A stretch of 64,000 nucleotides of DNA from an uncultured Alphaproteobacteria bacterium (GTDB lineage Bacteria; Pseudomonadota; Alphaproteobacteria; UBA6615): positions 84,137 through 148,136 of the forward strand of contig CALSML010000017.1 in the NCBI GenBank assembly GCA_943787445.1, in the 5' to 3' direction. Positions 36,791 to 45,955 of the stretch are shown here, one piece after another. The stretch's first letter is position 1. Every line of letters begins with the position of its first letter. The position numbers were made by a program, and so were the translations under genes. The notes beneath the pieces are model-generated. The model was given only the letters and a program-made list of their open reading frames with translations. It did not search any database and was not told where the DNA came from.

Positions 36791-37006
36791 ATGCCCATGC
36801 TCGAACTTCTGACCGATCCCGGTGCCTGGGCCAGCCTTGTAACGCTGGCCCTCGCCTTCCTGCTGCTGATCGGTGTGGCCCTGATTGCCGACGGGTTCGA
36901 ATTCCACATCCCGCGCGGCTATCTCTATTTCGGTGTGGCCTTCACCACATTGATCGAAATCCTCAATCTGATTGCCCGCAAGCGCCGTACCCGGAACGCC
37001 GCATGA
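36791..37006 (+). pseudogene. TerC-family membrane protein reduced to its two ends
   Basis: A 71-codon open frame. Residues 1-20 (MPMLELLTDPGAWASLVTLA) match the start of TerC/YgdQ-family proteins, and residues 21-71 (LAFLLLIGVALIADGFEFHI, PRGYLYFGVAF, then LNLIARKRR) match their C terminus. The family is normally about 240 residues, so about 170 residues containing the conserved acidic membrane segments are missing in frame. What remains could insert two helices but lacks the metal-site region. The frame joins at CTGGCCCTC, plausible as a short shared sequence. The stop overlaps the Nudix start (ATGA). Confidence 0.72.
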
Positions 37007-37512
37007 GCGACCGCGAATACCCCGACAGCCCGATCGCCGGTGTCGGGGTGGTGGTGCTTCGGGACGACCATGTCCTGATGATCCGGCGCGGCCGCGAACC
37101 CCGGATCGGCCAGTGGAGCATTCCCGGCGGCAAGCAGGAACTCGGCGAGACCTGGCGTGAGGCCGCAGCGCGCGAAGTGCGCGAGGAAACCGGGGTGGAG
37201 ATCAACATCGTCGGGATCGTGGATGTGGTCGATGCGATCATTCGCGACGGCGACCCGGCCCGGCCCGGCACTCAGGGGGTCACCGCGCCGGTAATACCCG
37301 CGGCCAGTGATCCCGCTGACAACCGCCCGGTCAAATACCACTACACGCTGGTCGATTGCGCCGCGCTCTGGTCCGGGGGCGATGCGGTAGCCGGGGGAGA
37401 TGCGGCCCATGCCGAATGGTGGCCCCTCGACCGCATCGACGAACTCGGACTGTGGACCGAGACCATCCGAATCATCCGCGAAGCCGCCATCCTGGCCGCC
37501 GCCGAAGCCTGA
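37003..37512 (+). CDS. Nudix hydrolase
   Basis: A 169-residue pyrophosphohydrolase. The Nudix box is complete: GGKQELGETWREAAAREVREETG (residues about 42-64), with the Glu residues that bind magnesium. Upstream strands PIAGVGVVVLRDDHVLMIRRG match ADP-ribose/NADH or MutT-like members. An insertion of roughly 30 residues (about 84-112, rich in Pro, Ala and Asp) splits the domain after the Nudix helix; this is longer than in most relatives. It overlaps the TerC remnant by four bases and precedes a DMT transporter. Substrate not assignable. Confidence 0.85.
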   Translation: MSDREYPDSPIAGVGVVVLRDDHVLMIRRGREPRIGQWSIPGGKQELGETWREAAAREVREETGVEINIVGIVDVVDAIIRDGDPARPGTQGVTAPVIPAASDPADNRPVKYHYTLVDCAALWSGGDAVAGGDAAHAEWWPLDRIDELGLWTETIRIIREAAILAAAEA

Positions 37513-37520
37513 CCGCCAGC

Positions 37521-38418
37521 ATGTCGTCGCCCCCTCCGGACACGCGCCACACTGACGGGCCTCCTCGCCATTCTGATCTGGTCAACCCTGGCCATTCTCG
37601 GTGTCATCATCGGCGACATGCCACCACTGCAGCTGGTGGCCATGGCCTTCTCGGCGGTCTTCGTCATGACGGTTGTCATCTGGGCCGTGCGCGGCGAGAC
37701 TCCCTGGCAGCATTTCCGGCAACCGGCCCGGGCCTGGGCGCTCGGGATCGGCGGCCTCTTTGGCTATCACCTGCTCTATTTCATCGGTATCCAGAATGCC
37801 CCGCCCGCCGATGCCAATCTGATCAACTATCTCTGGCCCGTCCTGATCGTGCTCTTCTCCACCCTGCTCCCCGCCCATGCCGGGGTCGGAGCGCTGCGCT
37901 GGTTTCACATCGCAGGCGCCGGGCTGGGATTCCTGGGCACCGGGCTGATCGTGACCGGCGGCACCGGCCTCGCCTTCAATCCCGATCACCTGCCCGGCTA
38001 TGCCGCCGCGGTCGCCGCTGCGCTGGCCTGGTCGAGCTATTCGGTGCTCTCGCGCCGCTTTGCCCATATCTCCACCAATGCCGTCGGCAGCTTCTGCGGT
38101 GCCACGGCCCTGCTCGCTTGGCTGGCGCATCTCGCGCTGGAGACGACCGTCTGGCCCGCCACCCCCGGTGGCTGGCTCGCCGTGCTGGCAATCGGGCTGG
38201 GTCCGGTGGGATCGGCCTTCTTTCTCTGGGATCATGCCGTCAAGCAGGGCGATCTGCGGGTGGTCGGCGCCAGCGCCTATGCCGCACCCATGCTGTCGAC
38301 GCTCCTGCTGGTGGTCTTCGGCTTTACCGATCCGACCTGGACCCTGGCCATCGCCTGCGCCCTGATCGCCGGTGGCGGTCTGCTCGCCGCGCGGGACATG
38401 ATCGCCGGACGCGGCTAG
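37521..38418 (+). CDS. EamA-family DMT transporter, start frameshifted in a C run
   Basis: Ten-helix inner-membrane metabolite exporter or importer of the EamA family; the frame is intact from about 37540 to 38418 (LTGLLAILIWSTLAILGVIIG through GGGLLAARDMIAGRG). The only plausible ATG, 37521, is one base out of frame. Reducing the C5 run at 37530-37534 to four gives MSSPLRTRATLTGLLAIL, a normal start eight bases after the Nudix stop. In-frame ATG 37618 would lose the first helix. A homopolymer error is the simplest reading. The end overlaps the convergent ferredoxin-like gene by four bases. Confidence 0.8.
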
Positions 38419-39095
38419 CGAGCGGACCTCTGGGCCGCCCGAAAGGCCTGCATGTGAAAACCGGCCTGAGCCGGATCATAGGTGAAATCGACCCCCACCG
38501 GGCAGGCCCGGCGCGCCCGACAGCCCAAAGTCATGCAATCCGCCCCCGCCGGGGTTTCCAGATGGGCCACACACGCGGGCACGTCATATCCCCGGGAACT
38601 GAACGCGCCCACGGGACAGGCGGAGAGACAGGGTTTGTCATCGCAATTCGCACAGGACGAAGCCGGAGCTGCCTGTGCCGGCAGATCGATCACGGCCTTG
38701 AAGGCCAACGCCCCGCGCCAGGCATGCCAGAGGCCATATTCGGGATGGATCAGCACCCCCAGCGGTGACGGGCTGACCGGTTCGGCCTGCTGCGCCCAGC
38801 GCTGAAAGGGCAGAAAGGGCGGCCCACCGAACGGAAACAATGCCGTCCCGACCAGTTCCGCTGCCACGCCTTGCAGCCGGTCCCGCACCCAGTCATCAAG
38901 AGGGTTTGCACGATCGGCATAAGCCGCACGCTCCGTCGCGAAGGCCTGCCACATCCCGGGGCCCGCATTGCCCACAAGTACGAGCGTACCCGGCCTGTCC
39001 GGCACGTCGTCACCCGCTGCAGGATGAAAGCCGCCGCGAACCGTCAGGCCGTGGGCGTGAACGAGATGTTCAATGTCCCGATAGGCGACCGGCAT
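38415..39095 (-). CDS. Ferredoxin-like protein with two cysteine clusters
   Basis: A 226-residue protein whose C-terminal third binds iron-sulfur clusters: CANCDDKPCLSACPVG (C-x2-C-x4-C-x3-CP) at about residues 147-162 and CMTLGCRARRACPVG at about 188-202. The layout resembles the ferredoxin half of epoxyqueuosine reductases, without their cobalamin-binding region. The N-terminal 140 residues include GTLVLVGNAGPGMWQAF and a GVLIHPEYGLWHAWRGAL strand-turn. It probably passes electrons or is a QueG-like relative; no reaction can be assigned. It follows asd by seven bases, same strand. Confidence 0.75.
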   Translation of the reverse strand: MPVAYRDIEHLVHAHGLTVRGGFHPAAGDDVPDRPGTLVLVGNAGPGMWQAFATERAAYADRANPLDDWVRDRLQGVAAELVGTALFPFGGPPFLPFQRWAQQAEPVSPSPLGVLIHPEYGLWHAWRGALAFKAVIDLPAQAAPASSCANCDDKPCLSACPVGAFSSRGYDVPACVAHLETPAGADCMTLGCRARRACPVGVDFTYDPAQAGFHMQAFRAAQRSAR

Positions 39096-39102
39096 CTGCC
39101 CG

Positions 39103-40137
39103 TCACTCGGCGGCGATCGCCTTTTTCAGGTAGTCCCGGTCGAGTAGCTCGGCGATCTGTACCGTGTTGAGGGCCGCACCCTTGCGCAGATTGTCGGAGA
39201 CCACCCAGATGTTGAGACCATTCTCGATGGTCGCATCCTCGCGGATCCGGCTGACATAGACCGCGTCCTCACCGGCGGATTCCTCCGGCGTCACATAGCC
39301 TTCATTGGCGCGATGATCGATCACCGACACGCCCGGTGCGTTGCGCAAAATCTCGCGCGCAGCCTTGGCCGAAACCTCCTGAGAGAACTGGATATTGACC
39401 GCTTCGGCATGACCAATGAACACCGGCACACGCACACAGGTCGCCGTGACCTTGATCTTGGGATCGAGAATCTTCTTGGTCTCCACCATCATCTTCCACT
39501 CTTCCTTGGTGGACCCGTCATCCATGAAGACGTCGATATGGGGGATCACATTGAACGCGATCTGCTTGGTGAACTGCTTCGGCTCGATGGGGTCGTTCAC
39601 ATAGACGGCCCGCGTCTGATTGAAAAGCTCATCCATGGCGTCCTTGCCGCCACCCGAAACCGACTGATAGGTCGAGACGACCACCCGCTCGATACCAAAA
39701 GCCTCGTGCAATGGCTTGAGCGCGACCACCATCTGGATCGTCGAGCAGTTCGGATTGGCGATGATATTGCGCTTGGTGTAACCGGCCGCATCACCCGGGT
39801 TGACCTCGGGCACGATCAGCGGCACATCCGGGTCCATGCGGAACTGGGATGTGTTGTCGATCACGATACAGCCCTTGGCAGCCGCCTTGGGTGCGAATTC
39901 CGCCGAAATCGACGAACCCGGCGAGAACAGGGCGATATCGGTCCCGGTGAAGTCGAAATCGGCAAGCGACTGCACTTTCAGAATGGTTTTTTCCCCGAAA
40001 GACACTTTCCGTCCGATCGAGCGTTCGCTCGCCAGTGCAACCACTTCATCCGCAGGGAACTCGCGTTCCGCCAGCGTCTGCAGCATTTCGCGACCGACAT
40101 TGCCCGTCGCACCAACCACCGCAACCTTGTAACCCAT
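39103..40137 (-). CDS. asd: Aspartate-semialdehyde dehydrogenase
   Basis: NADPH-dependent reduction of aspartyl phosphate to aspartate semialdehyde, leading to lysine, threonine, methionine and diaminopimelate. 344 residues. GATGNVGREML at residues 9-19 binds NADP, the nucleophile is Cys131 in NPNCSTIQM, and the C-terminal RVPVFIGHAEAVN holds the substrate Arg and catalytic His (about 243-250). It lies on the same strand as the downstream ferredoxin-like gene and below a methyltransferase gene; asd next to leuB/C/D is a common alphaproteobacterial order. Confidence 0.96.
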   Translation of the reverse strand: MGYKVAVVGATGNVGREMLQTLAEREFPADEVVALASERSIGRKVSFGEKTILKVQSLADFDFTGTDIALFSPGSSISAEFAPKAAAKGCIVIDNTSQFRMDPDVPLIVPEVNPGDAAGYTKRNIIANPNCSTIQMVVALKPLHEAFGIERVVVSTYQSVSGGGKDAMDELFNQTRAVYVNDPIEPKQFTKQIAFNVIPHIDVFMDDGSTKEEWKMMVETKKILDPKIKVTATCVRVPVFIGHAEAVNIQFSQEVSAKAAREILRNAPGVSVIDHRANEGYVTPEESAGEDAVYVSRIREDATIENGLNIWVVSDNLRKGAALNTVQIAELLDRDYLKKAIAAE

Positions 40138-40235
40138 GGGTCCTATCCTTGTTCCCCCGGCGCGCCATGCATCGAGTGCGGCGATGACTTAAGCCCCAAA
40201 TGCCGGTTTTGCAAGATTTTCGGGCAGATTTCCGC

Positions 40236-41039
40236 TCAGGCCCGTGTGGCGATCAGGCTCACATAGTTCATGAAACCGTAAAATGCCCCGATCTCGATCC
40301 GCCGGTGACATTCGACGACCAGCGCATCCCGCATCGCCACATCAATGCGACCCCACTGATACATGTAGAGAGCACCACGCTCGGTCCAGCCCTTGGTCAG
40401 AGCCGGCGTGGTGGTTTCCAGATGCCCGTGGCTGCGAGCTGCCTGCGGCGCAAATCCGGCCTCGATCAGAATCTGAGGCAGACGCCGGACGAGCCACTTG
40501 TCATGGACATTGCCTTTGACAAAGGCATTGATACAGGCCTGCAGCGGGTCTGCATCGGAGGTGGCCACACTCATGGTGCTGAAATCACCATCATAGATCG
40601 CCACGCATCCACCCGGCCTGAGTACCCGATGCACTTCGCTCAGAACCCCGTCCGGTCCCGGCACATGGGTAAGCAGAGTGTGGAGCACGACCACGTCGAA
40701 GCTGCCATCCGCAAAGGGCAGTTCGCGCGCATCGGCCTGTTGAAACGACAGGTTGGGAATCTCCGCCGCCAGCTCGCGGGCGCGCTCAAGAAACGGTTCG
40801 AGCTGGTCCACCCCGACCACCTCGCGTACCCCCGGCCAGCCCGCCAGCCGCCGAGCCTGGGGGCCGGTGCCACAGCCAATGTCGAGCACCCGTGCACCTT
40901 CTGGGAAATCCACATCCGAGAGATAGGATGTCAGGGCCGCACTCTGCTGTGGCGTGGCCGCACGTCGTTCCAGACTGTGTTTGATCTCTTCGACCACCGC
41001 GGCCGGAATGGCCTCCGGGTTCACGTAAATATCGGGCAA
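40236..41039 (-). CDS. Class I SAM-dependent methyltransferase
   Basis: A 267-residue methyltransferase with the seven-strand fold. Motif I is LDIGCGTGPQARRLAG (about residues 45-60), followed by the acidic strand end VVGVDQLEPFL, motif II DVVVLHTLLTHVPG and motif III LRPGGCVAIYDGD. The family resembles UbiE/COQ5 and Methyltransf_11 proteins; substrate unknown. There is no ATG near the expected start; TTG at 41039 is preceded by GAGGAG, so I use it. It diverges from the Mpo1-like gene (47-base gap) and lies about 100 bases upstream of asd. Confidence 0.82.
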   Translation of the reverse strand: MPDIYVNPEAIPAAVVEEIKHSLERRAATPQQSAALTSYLSDVDFPEGARVLDIGCGTGPQARRLAGWPGVREVVGVDQLEPFLERARELAAEIPNLSFQQADARELPFADGSFDVVVLHTLLTHVPGPDGVLSEVHRVLRPGGCVAIYDGDFSTMSVATSDADPLQACINAFVKGNVHDKWLVRRLPQILIEAGFAPQAARSHGHLETTTPALTKGWTERGALYMYQWGRIDVAMRDALVVECHRRIEIGAFYGFMNYVSLIATRA

Positions 41040-41086
41040 TTTCGTCTCCTCGCATTGACGGGAACATTTGTGCCAGAATTCTGACC

Positions 41087-41446
41087 ATGGCCGAACGTTT
41101 TTCCAGCTATGCCGAGTTCTGGCCCCATTACCTGCGCGAACATTCCCGGCCGCGCACACGGTCCATCCACTATGCCGGCACCATAACCGCATTGCTGCTG
41201 CTGGCCATTGGCGTCGTCTCCGGACCCTGGTGGCTTCTAGTCATTGCTCCCTTCGCCGGATACGGACCGGCCTGGATCGGACATATGTTCATCGAACACA
41301 ACCGGCCGGCCACCTTCACCCATCCGGTCTGGTCCTTGCTCAGCGATTTCCGCATGTTGTTTCTGTGGCTCACCCTGCGTCTCGAAGCAGAACTCAGAGG
41401 CGCCTGTGTCCCAGGCACAGTGCATGGTTCCCCTGACCCAGACTGA
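41087..41446 (+). CDS. Mpo1-like (DUF962) membrane protein
   Basis: A 119-residue protein of the DUF962/Mpo1 group, named for the yeast dioxygenase that takes part in alpha-oxidation of 2-hydroxy fatty acids. It has the family pattern FWPHYLREHSRPRTRSIHYAG with conserved His residues, two hydrophobic helices (about 31-62), and GHMFIEHNRPATFTHPVWSL, which holds further conserved His. These His residues are the proposed iron ligands. ATG 41087 lies right after a TTCTGACC stretch; no strong ribosome site. The end overlaps the lipoprotein gene by 23 bases. Confidence 0.82.
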   Translation: MAERFSSYAEFWPHYLREHSRPRTRSIHYAGTITALLLLAIGVVSGPWWLLVIAPFAGYGPAWIGHMFIEHNRPATFTHPVWSLLSDFRMLFLWLTLRLEAELRGACVPGTVHGSPDPD

Positions 41447-41864
41447 TCCGGCGCGGCCACACCGGAAACGCCGACCGGTCTGCTGGGCACTCGCTCTGCT
41501 CCTGACTGCCTGCGCCAACAGCCCGCCGGACAACGCACTGATCGGCGACTGGCAGGTCAATCTGCCGACAACCCCACGCGCCCATGGCAACATCATCGGA
41601 TTCCGCAAAGCCTGTCTGATTGTGCGCGGCAACTGGTTCGATATCCGGGTCGCCCGGCCCATCACCTATCTGGCCAACGGCGCGCAGCTCTCGGTCTGGT
41701 ACGGACCGCCTGCCGGGGAGGTACATCCCAATCCGGCGTTGGCCGCACGGGTCACCTTTCTGGCGCCGGACCGCATACGCGTGGTCTGGCCGGAAGGCTT
41801 CGTCGCCGACTACATGCGGACGCTGGGCACACAGGCATCAAATCGAGATTGTCGGGTGCGCTAG
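41424..41864 (+). CDS. Putative lipoprotein
   Basis: A 146-residue hypothetical protein with an N-terminal lipoprotein signal: positive RPHRKRR, hydrophobic core ALALLL, lipobox LTAC with Cys at about residue 30. The mature part (GDWQVNLPTTPRAHGNI, then AQLSVWYGPPAGE) is beta-rich without a recognised domain. Start ATG 41424 lies inside the end of the Mpo1-like gene; the open frame reaching to 41244 is antisense-like there and lacks a start that would place the signal peptide properly. Its end overlaps the convergent gene at 41861 by four bases. Confidence 0.65.
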   Translation: MVPLTQTDPARPHRKRRPVCWALALLLTACANSPPDNALIGDWQVNLPTTPRAHGNIIGFRKACLIVRGNWFDIRVARPITYLANGAQLSVWYGPPAGEVHPNPALAARVTFLAPDRIRVVWPEGFVADYMRTLGTQASNRDCRVR

Positions 41865-42166
41865 CTGCCCGGACGCGGGGGAAACACCAAGGGGGACTGC
41901 GCCGTCTGGCCGGGCTTCGAACGGGCCAATGCAGCATTGAGAAATGCGTTGAGTCGCGTGCGGGTCTCAGCCTTGCCCGCGGCTTCGCCATCCTGGATCG
42001 CGGTCAGCATGGCTTCACTCACCGCGCAATTGCCGCCGGCAACATGCTTGCCCGTGGACGTTTCCACGATCTGCTGTGCCTGTGACGGCACCGCCAGAAA
42101 GGCCATGCCACACACGGTCAGGGCTGCACCAAGCAAACGCAAAATCCATCTCCACTGGTGAAACAT
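41861..42166 (-). CDS. Small exported protein of unknown function
   Basis: A 101-residue protein starting MFHQWRWILRLLGAALTVCG with a signal peptide cleaved near AVPSQAQQ (about residue 31). The mature 70 residues include HVAGGNCAVSEAMLTAIQDGE and a helical Ala/Arg stretch; one Cys only. I do not recognise a family. A start at ATG 42190 would add eight residues before the signal peptide and is less natural. It lies 34 bases downstream of leuB on the same strand. Confidence 0.6.
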   Translation of the reverse strand: MFHQWRWILRLLGAALTVCGMAFLAVPSQAQQIVETSTGKHVAGGNCAVSEAMLTAIQDGEAAGKAETRTRLNAFLNAALARSKPGQTAQSPLVFPPRPGS

Positions 42167-42199
42167 CAACGCTAGAACAGGGCCCGACACTGCGTCAAA

Positions 42200-43315
42200 T
42201 CACGCAGACAGGCGGTCGAGTTCCTGCAACAGCTTGGTGCCCATTTCCTCGGTTGTGACCTGGGTGCAGCCATCCTGCATGATATCGCCTGTGCGATAGC
42301 CCTCATTGAGGACGTTCTGCGCGGCTTTTTCGACCATGTCGGCTTCGGTGCCGAGATCGAAGGAATAACGCAGCATCATCGCAAAGCTCAGCAGCATGGC
42401 CAGCGGATTGGCCTTGCCCTGACCGGAAATATCCGGGGCCGAACCGTGGACCGGCTCATACATGGCACGACGTGCGCCCGTCACCGGGTCTTCGGCACCC
42501 AGACTGGCCGAGGGCAGCATGCCAAGCGAACCGGTCATCATGGCCGCTTCGTCAGATAGGATATCGCCGAACAGATTGTCCGTGACTATTACGTCGAACT
42601 GATGGGGATCGCGCAGCAGCTGCATGGCGCAGTTGTCGGCCAGAATGTGCTCGAACTCCACATCGGGATATTCTTCGGCGGCAACGCGACCGGCGATTTT
42701 CCGCCAATAGGCCCCGGTCTCCATGACATTGGATTTCTCGGCCGAATGCAGCTTGTTGTTACGTTTGCGTGCCAGCTCGAATCCCACCCGCAGAACCCGG
42801 ACGATTTCGTCCTCAGTGTAGGACTGGGTGTCGACCACCCGGGTCGTGCCATCTTCCAGGGTCTGCTCACCACGGGGCTCGCCGAAATAGACGCCCGATG
42901 TCAGCTCCCGCAGGATCATGATGTCGAGACCCTTGACCACTTCAGGCTTCAGGGTCGAGGCGTCCACCATGGCATCCATGACGATGGCCGGACGCAGATT
43001 GGCAAACAGGTCGAGATCCTTGCGCAGACGCAGCAATCCCGCCTCCGGGCGGTGTTCGCGCGGCACATCATCCCATATCGGACCGCCCACGGCACCGAAC
43101 AGGACCGCATCCAGGTTCATCGCCTTGTCCATGGTCTCATCGGTGATCGAAACACCATGCGCGTCATAACAGGCGCCGCCGACGAGCTCCTCATCGACCG
43201 CGAAGGACACAGCTTCCTTGGCCTCGAACCAGCCCATCACACGCTGGACCTGTTCCATCACCTCGGGTCCGATGCCATCACCCGGCAGGACCAAAACACT
43301 CTTGTTGGCGGGCAT
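42200..43315 (-). CDS. leuB: 3-isopropylmalate dehydrogenase
   Basis: NAD-dependent oxidative decarboxylation of 3-isopropylmalate, third step of leucine synthesis. 371 residues. [13 protein letters not shown] near the N terminus, the substrate Arg segment [15 protein letters not shown] at about 96-110, FGEPRG, and the metal-binding [15 protein letters not shown] (about 245-260) are all present, as is the NAD-binding [16 protein letters not shown]. Members that use isocitrate or tartrate lack this exact combination. It follows leuD by 36 bases in the minus-strand leu block. Confidence 0.96.
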   Translation of the reverse strand: MPANKSVLVLPGDGIGPEVMEQVQRVMGWFEAKEAVSFAVDEELVGGACYDAHGVSITDETMDKAMNLDAVLFGAVGGPIWDDVPREHRPEAGLLRLRKDLDLFANLRPAIVMDAMVDASTLKPEVVKGLDIMILRELTSGVYFGEPRGEQTLEDGTTRVVDTQSYTEDEIVRVLRVGFELARKRNNKLHSAEKSNVMETGAYWRKIAGRVAAEEYPDVEFEHILADNCAMQLLRDPHQFDVIVTDNLFGDILSDEAAMMTGSLGMLPSASLGAEDPVTGARRAMYEPVHGSAPDISGQGKANPLAMLLSFAMMLRYSFDLGTEADMVEKAAQNVLNEGYRTGDIMQDGCTQVTTEEMGTKLLQELDRLSA

Positions 43316-43351
43316 GAACCCCTCCCCTTTTAAAACGTGTTGGGGCGTCGC

Positions 43352-43972
43352 TTACGACGCATCCCGATACAGCCAGGGCTGCTGATTTTTCTGACCACCC
43401 TCAAAACCGCCGATCGTATCGCCGCGTTTCATGGTCAGGCCGATGTCATCGAGCCCATCGAGCAGGCATTCCTTGAGGAACGGATCAATCTCGAACGGAT
43501 AGACAATCCCGTTGGGGGCATAAACTTCCTGCTTTTCCAGATCGACGCTGATCTCGGGGTTTTCCGGATCACTGGCGACGAGCATCAGATTGTCGATCTG
43601 TTCCTGAGGCAGCTTGATCAGCAACATGCCGTTCTTGAAACTGTTGTTGTAGAAAATATCGGCAAAGGTCGGCGCGATCACCACCTTGATCCCGAAATCC
43701 TGCAACGCCCAGGGCGCATGTTCGCGCGACGAGCCACATCCGAAATTGTCGCCGGCGATCAGGATTTCCGCATTGGTGTAGGGCTCACGATCGAGCACGA
43801 AATCACCCGACGGCTTGCCGCTCTCATCCGTGCGCAGTTCATAGAACAGGCCCTTGGCCAGCCCCGTGCGCGCAATCGTCTTGAGGAACTGCTTGGGGAT
43901 GATCTTGTCCGTGTCGATATTGACCATCGGCAGCGGCGCGGCAACACCCGTAACCTTGTTGAACTTTTCCAT
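43352..43972 (-). CDS. leuD: 3-isopropylmalate dehydratase small subunit
   Basis: Swivelling-domain subunit of isopropylmalate isomerase, which converts 2- to 3-isopropylmalate with LeuC. 206 residues. VNIDTDKIIPKQFLKT near residues 18-33, GDNFGCGSSREHAPWAL at about 69-85 and NNSFKNGMLLI are diagnostic. The ATG at 43972 is preceded by AGGAG; an in-frame GTG farther upstream is not needed. An RDD membrane gene separates it from leuC, which is unusual since the two subunits are normally adjacent. Confidence 0.96.
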   Translation of the reverse strand: MEKFNKVTGVAAPLPMVNIDTDKIIPKQFLKTIARTGLAKGLFYELRTDESGKPSGDFVLDREPYTNAEILIAGDNFGCGSSREHAPWALQDFGIKVVIAPTFADIFYNNSFKNGMLLIKLPQEQIDNLMLVASDPENPEISVDLEKQEVYAPNGIVYPFEIDPFLKECLLDGLDDIGLTMKRGDTIGGFEGGQKNQQPWLYRDAS

Positions 43973-43982
43973 CACGCAACTC

Positions 43983-44441
43983 CTAGCGTTTGAGCACGAC
44001 ACATCCGGCGAACATGTCGTGTACGGCCTGCCGCCGTCTAGTCAGCAAAATTGGAAGAAAACCCGAACCCATCGGCGCAAGCGAAAGAAAGCGCATCCAG
44101 AACCGGATTGTGGCGCGCCCCATCCCGAGACGTGCGCCCGTCATATCGGCGAGATAGATACCCATCACCGCCATGCCCAGCGTGGCCTGCAGCCCGCTGG
44201 CCTCCAGACCGGCCATGTAGAGCCAGGCGGCAAAGAGGACGATGGCGATCAGCATGTGGACCCGGGACGTATCGGCCAGTTGTTCGGCTGTTCCCGCCAG
44301 AAAGGGCAGCCCGAGCAGCGCCGAGACCAGCCACGCAAAGAGCCAGATCACGCCGATATCGGCCAGACCGGCGATCAGGCGCAGCAGCAGCCCCGCATAG
44401 CGGAGCTGAAGAATATCGTCGGTGGCAGATGTCTCGCTCAA
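43983..44441 (-). CDS. RDD-family membrane protein
   Basis: A 152-residue inner-membrane protein with the RDD pattern: [19 protein letters not shown] (Arg and Asp in the first helix) and a C-terminal [16 protein letters not shown], the characteristic end where the family keeps its Asp. Three hydrophobic helices are visible (about 16-42, 62-84, 108-130). RDD proteins have been linked to ion exchange, but no specific function is safe. Its start overlaps the leuC stop by four bases (ATGA) and its stop lies 10 bases before the leuD start, so it is translated within the leu operon. Confidence 0.82.
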   Translation of the reverse strand: MSETSATDDILQLRYAGLLLRLIAGLADIGVIWLFAWLVSALLGLPFLAGTAEQLADTSRVHMLIAIVLFAAWLYMAGLEASGLQATLGMAVMGIYLADMTGARLGMGRATIRFWMRFLSLAPMGSGFLPILLTRRRQAVHDMFAGCVVLKR

Positions 44442-45850
44442 GCGTCAAGGTCACGCACATCCGTGAGCTTGCCGGTTATGGCAGCAGCCGCGGCCATTGC
44501 CGGGCTCACCAGATGAGTGCGTCCGCCACGACCCTGGCGGCCTTCGAAATTGCGGTTGGAGGTGGAGGCGCAGCGTTCGCCCGGCTCCAGCTTGTCGGCG
44601 TTCATGGCCAGACACATCGAGCAACCCGGCTCGCGCCAGTCAAACCCGGCCGCCGTGAGGATCTTGTCGATCCCTTCGGCCTCGGCCTGTTCCTTGACCA
44701 GTCCCGAACCCGGAACAACCATGGCGTGGACACTGTCGGAGACGGTGCGCCCTTCGGCCACGGCGGCCACAGCGCGCAGGTCCTCGATCCGGCCATTGGT
44801 GCACGAACCGATGAACACCTTGTCGACCGAGACGTCCTGCATCTTCGTGCCGGCCTTCAGATCCATATATTCGAGCGAACGTTCCCAGGCCTGACGCTGA
44901 TTGTCATCGCGGGCATCATGCTCGGGGTCCGGGACGGCGCCGGTGATCGGCACAACATTCTCCGGGCTGGTTCCCCAGGTCACCTGAGGCGGGATGTCGG
45001 CGGCCGATAAGCGAACTTCCTTGTCGTATTTCGCGCCCTCATCACTCGGCAGTGTCCGCCAATAAGCTTCGGCCTGTTCCCATGCTGCGCCCTTAGGCGC
45101 CATCGGACGGCCCATAAGATAGGCATAAGTCGTGTCGTCCGGTGCCACGAGACCGGCGCGCGCCCCGCCCTCAATGGACATGTTGCACACGGTCATGCGG
45201 CCCTCCATGGAAAGGGCACAAACCGCATCACCGGCATATTCGATCACGGTACCGGTGCCGCCGGCAGTACCTATGGCGCCGATGATCGCCAGAATCATGT
45301 CCTTCGACGTCACGCCCAGGGAAAGGTCACCATCAACCGACACCAGGAAATTCTTCGCCGGGCGCTGCAGCAGGGTCTGAGTGGCTAGCACATGCTCCAC
45401 CTCAGATGTGCCGATGCCAAAGGCCAGTGCACCAAATGCGCCATGGGTCGCTGTGTGACTGTCACCACAGACAATGGTTGTCCCCGGCAGGGTGAAGCCC
45501 TGCTCCGGCCCGATAATGTGCACGATGCCCTGACGGATATCGGCCATATCGAACAGATCAATTCCGAACTCCTCACAGTTCCGGGTCAGGGTCTCGACCT
45601 GAATGCGGGATTCCTCATCTTCGATTCCGCCGCTGCGATCCGTCGTCGGCACATTGTGATCAGCAACCGCCAGCGTGGCATCGGGACGGCGCACGGTGCG
45701 ACCGGCAAGGCGAAGACCTTCAAAGGCCTGAGGGCTGGTCACTTCATGGACGAGATGCCGATCAATATAAATCAGACAAGTGTCATCATCATTGGCATCG
45801 ACCAGATGCGAGTCCCAAATTTTATCGAACAGTGTTTTTGGCTGCGCCAT
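44438..45850 (-). CDS. leuC: 3-isopropylmalate dehydratase large subunit
   Basis: Fe-S subunit of isopropylmalate isomerase, aconitase superfamily. 470 residues. [19 protein letters not shown] near the N terminus, [20 protein letters not shown] at about 131-150, and the cluster ligands in GSCTNGR (about 350) and CSMCLAMN (about 410-413) are present. A stem-loop terminator and the rplS gene lie upstream on the same strand. It is followed without gap by the RDD gene, then leuD and leuB. Confidence 0.97.
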   Translation of the reverse strand: MAQPKTLFDKIWDSHLVDANDDDTCLIYIDRHLVHEVTSPQAFEGLRLAGRTVRRPDATLAVADHNVPTTDRSGGIEDEESRIQVETLTRNCEEFGIDLFDMADIRQGIVHIIGPEQGFTLPGTTIVCGDSHTATHGAFGALAFGIGTSEVEHVLATQTLLQRPAKNFLVSVDGDLSLGVTSKDMILAIIGAIGTAGGTGTVIEYAGDAVCALSMEGRMTVCNMSIEGGARAGLVAPDDTTYAYLMGRPMAPKGAAWEQAEAYWRTLPSDEGAKYDKEVRLSAADIPPQVTWGTSPENVVPITGAVPDPEHDARDDNQRQAWERSLEYMDLKAGTKMQDVSVDKVFIGSCTNGRIEDLRAVAAVAEGRTVSDSVHAMVVPGSGLVKEQAEAEGIDKILTAAGFDWREPGCSMCLAMNADKLEPGERCASTSNRNFEGRQGRGGRTHLVSPAMAAAAAITGKLTDVRDLDA

Positions 45851-45885
45851 CGTCTTTTCTTCCTGCTGAACATTGTCGCAAAAGC

Positions 45886-45916
45886 AAAACGCCCCGCGAA
45901 CATGTGCTCCGGGGCG
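45886..45916 (-). terminator. Terminator between rplS and leuC
   Basis: On the minus strand CGGGGCG-like arms (45910-45916 with 45890-45896: CGCCCCG/CGGGGCG) enclose a 13-base loop and are followed by TTTTGCTTTT (45889 downward). It ends the rpsP-rimM-trmD-rplS transcript before leuC. Confidence 0.82.
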
Positions 45917-45955
45917 CTGCCTTCAAACCTCGGCCCACCTGTCGGAGCCGCGTAT

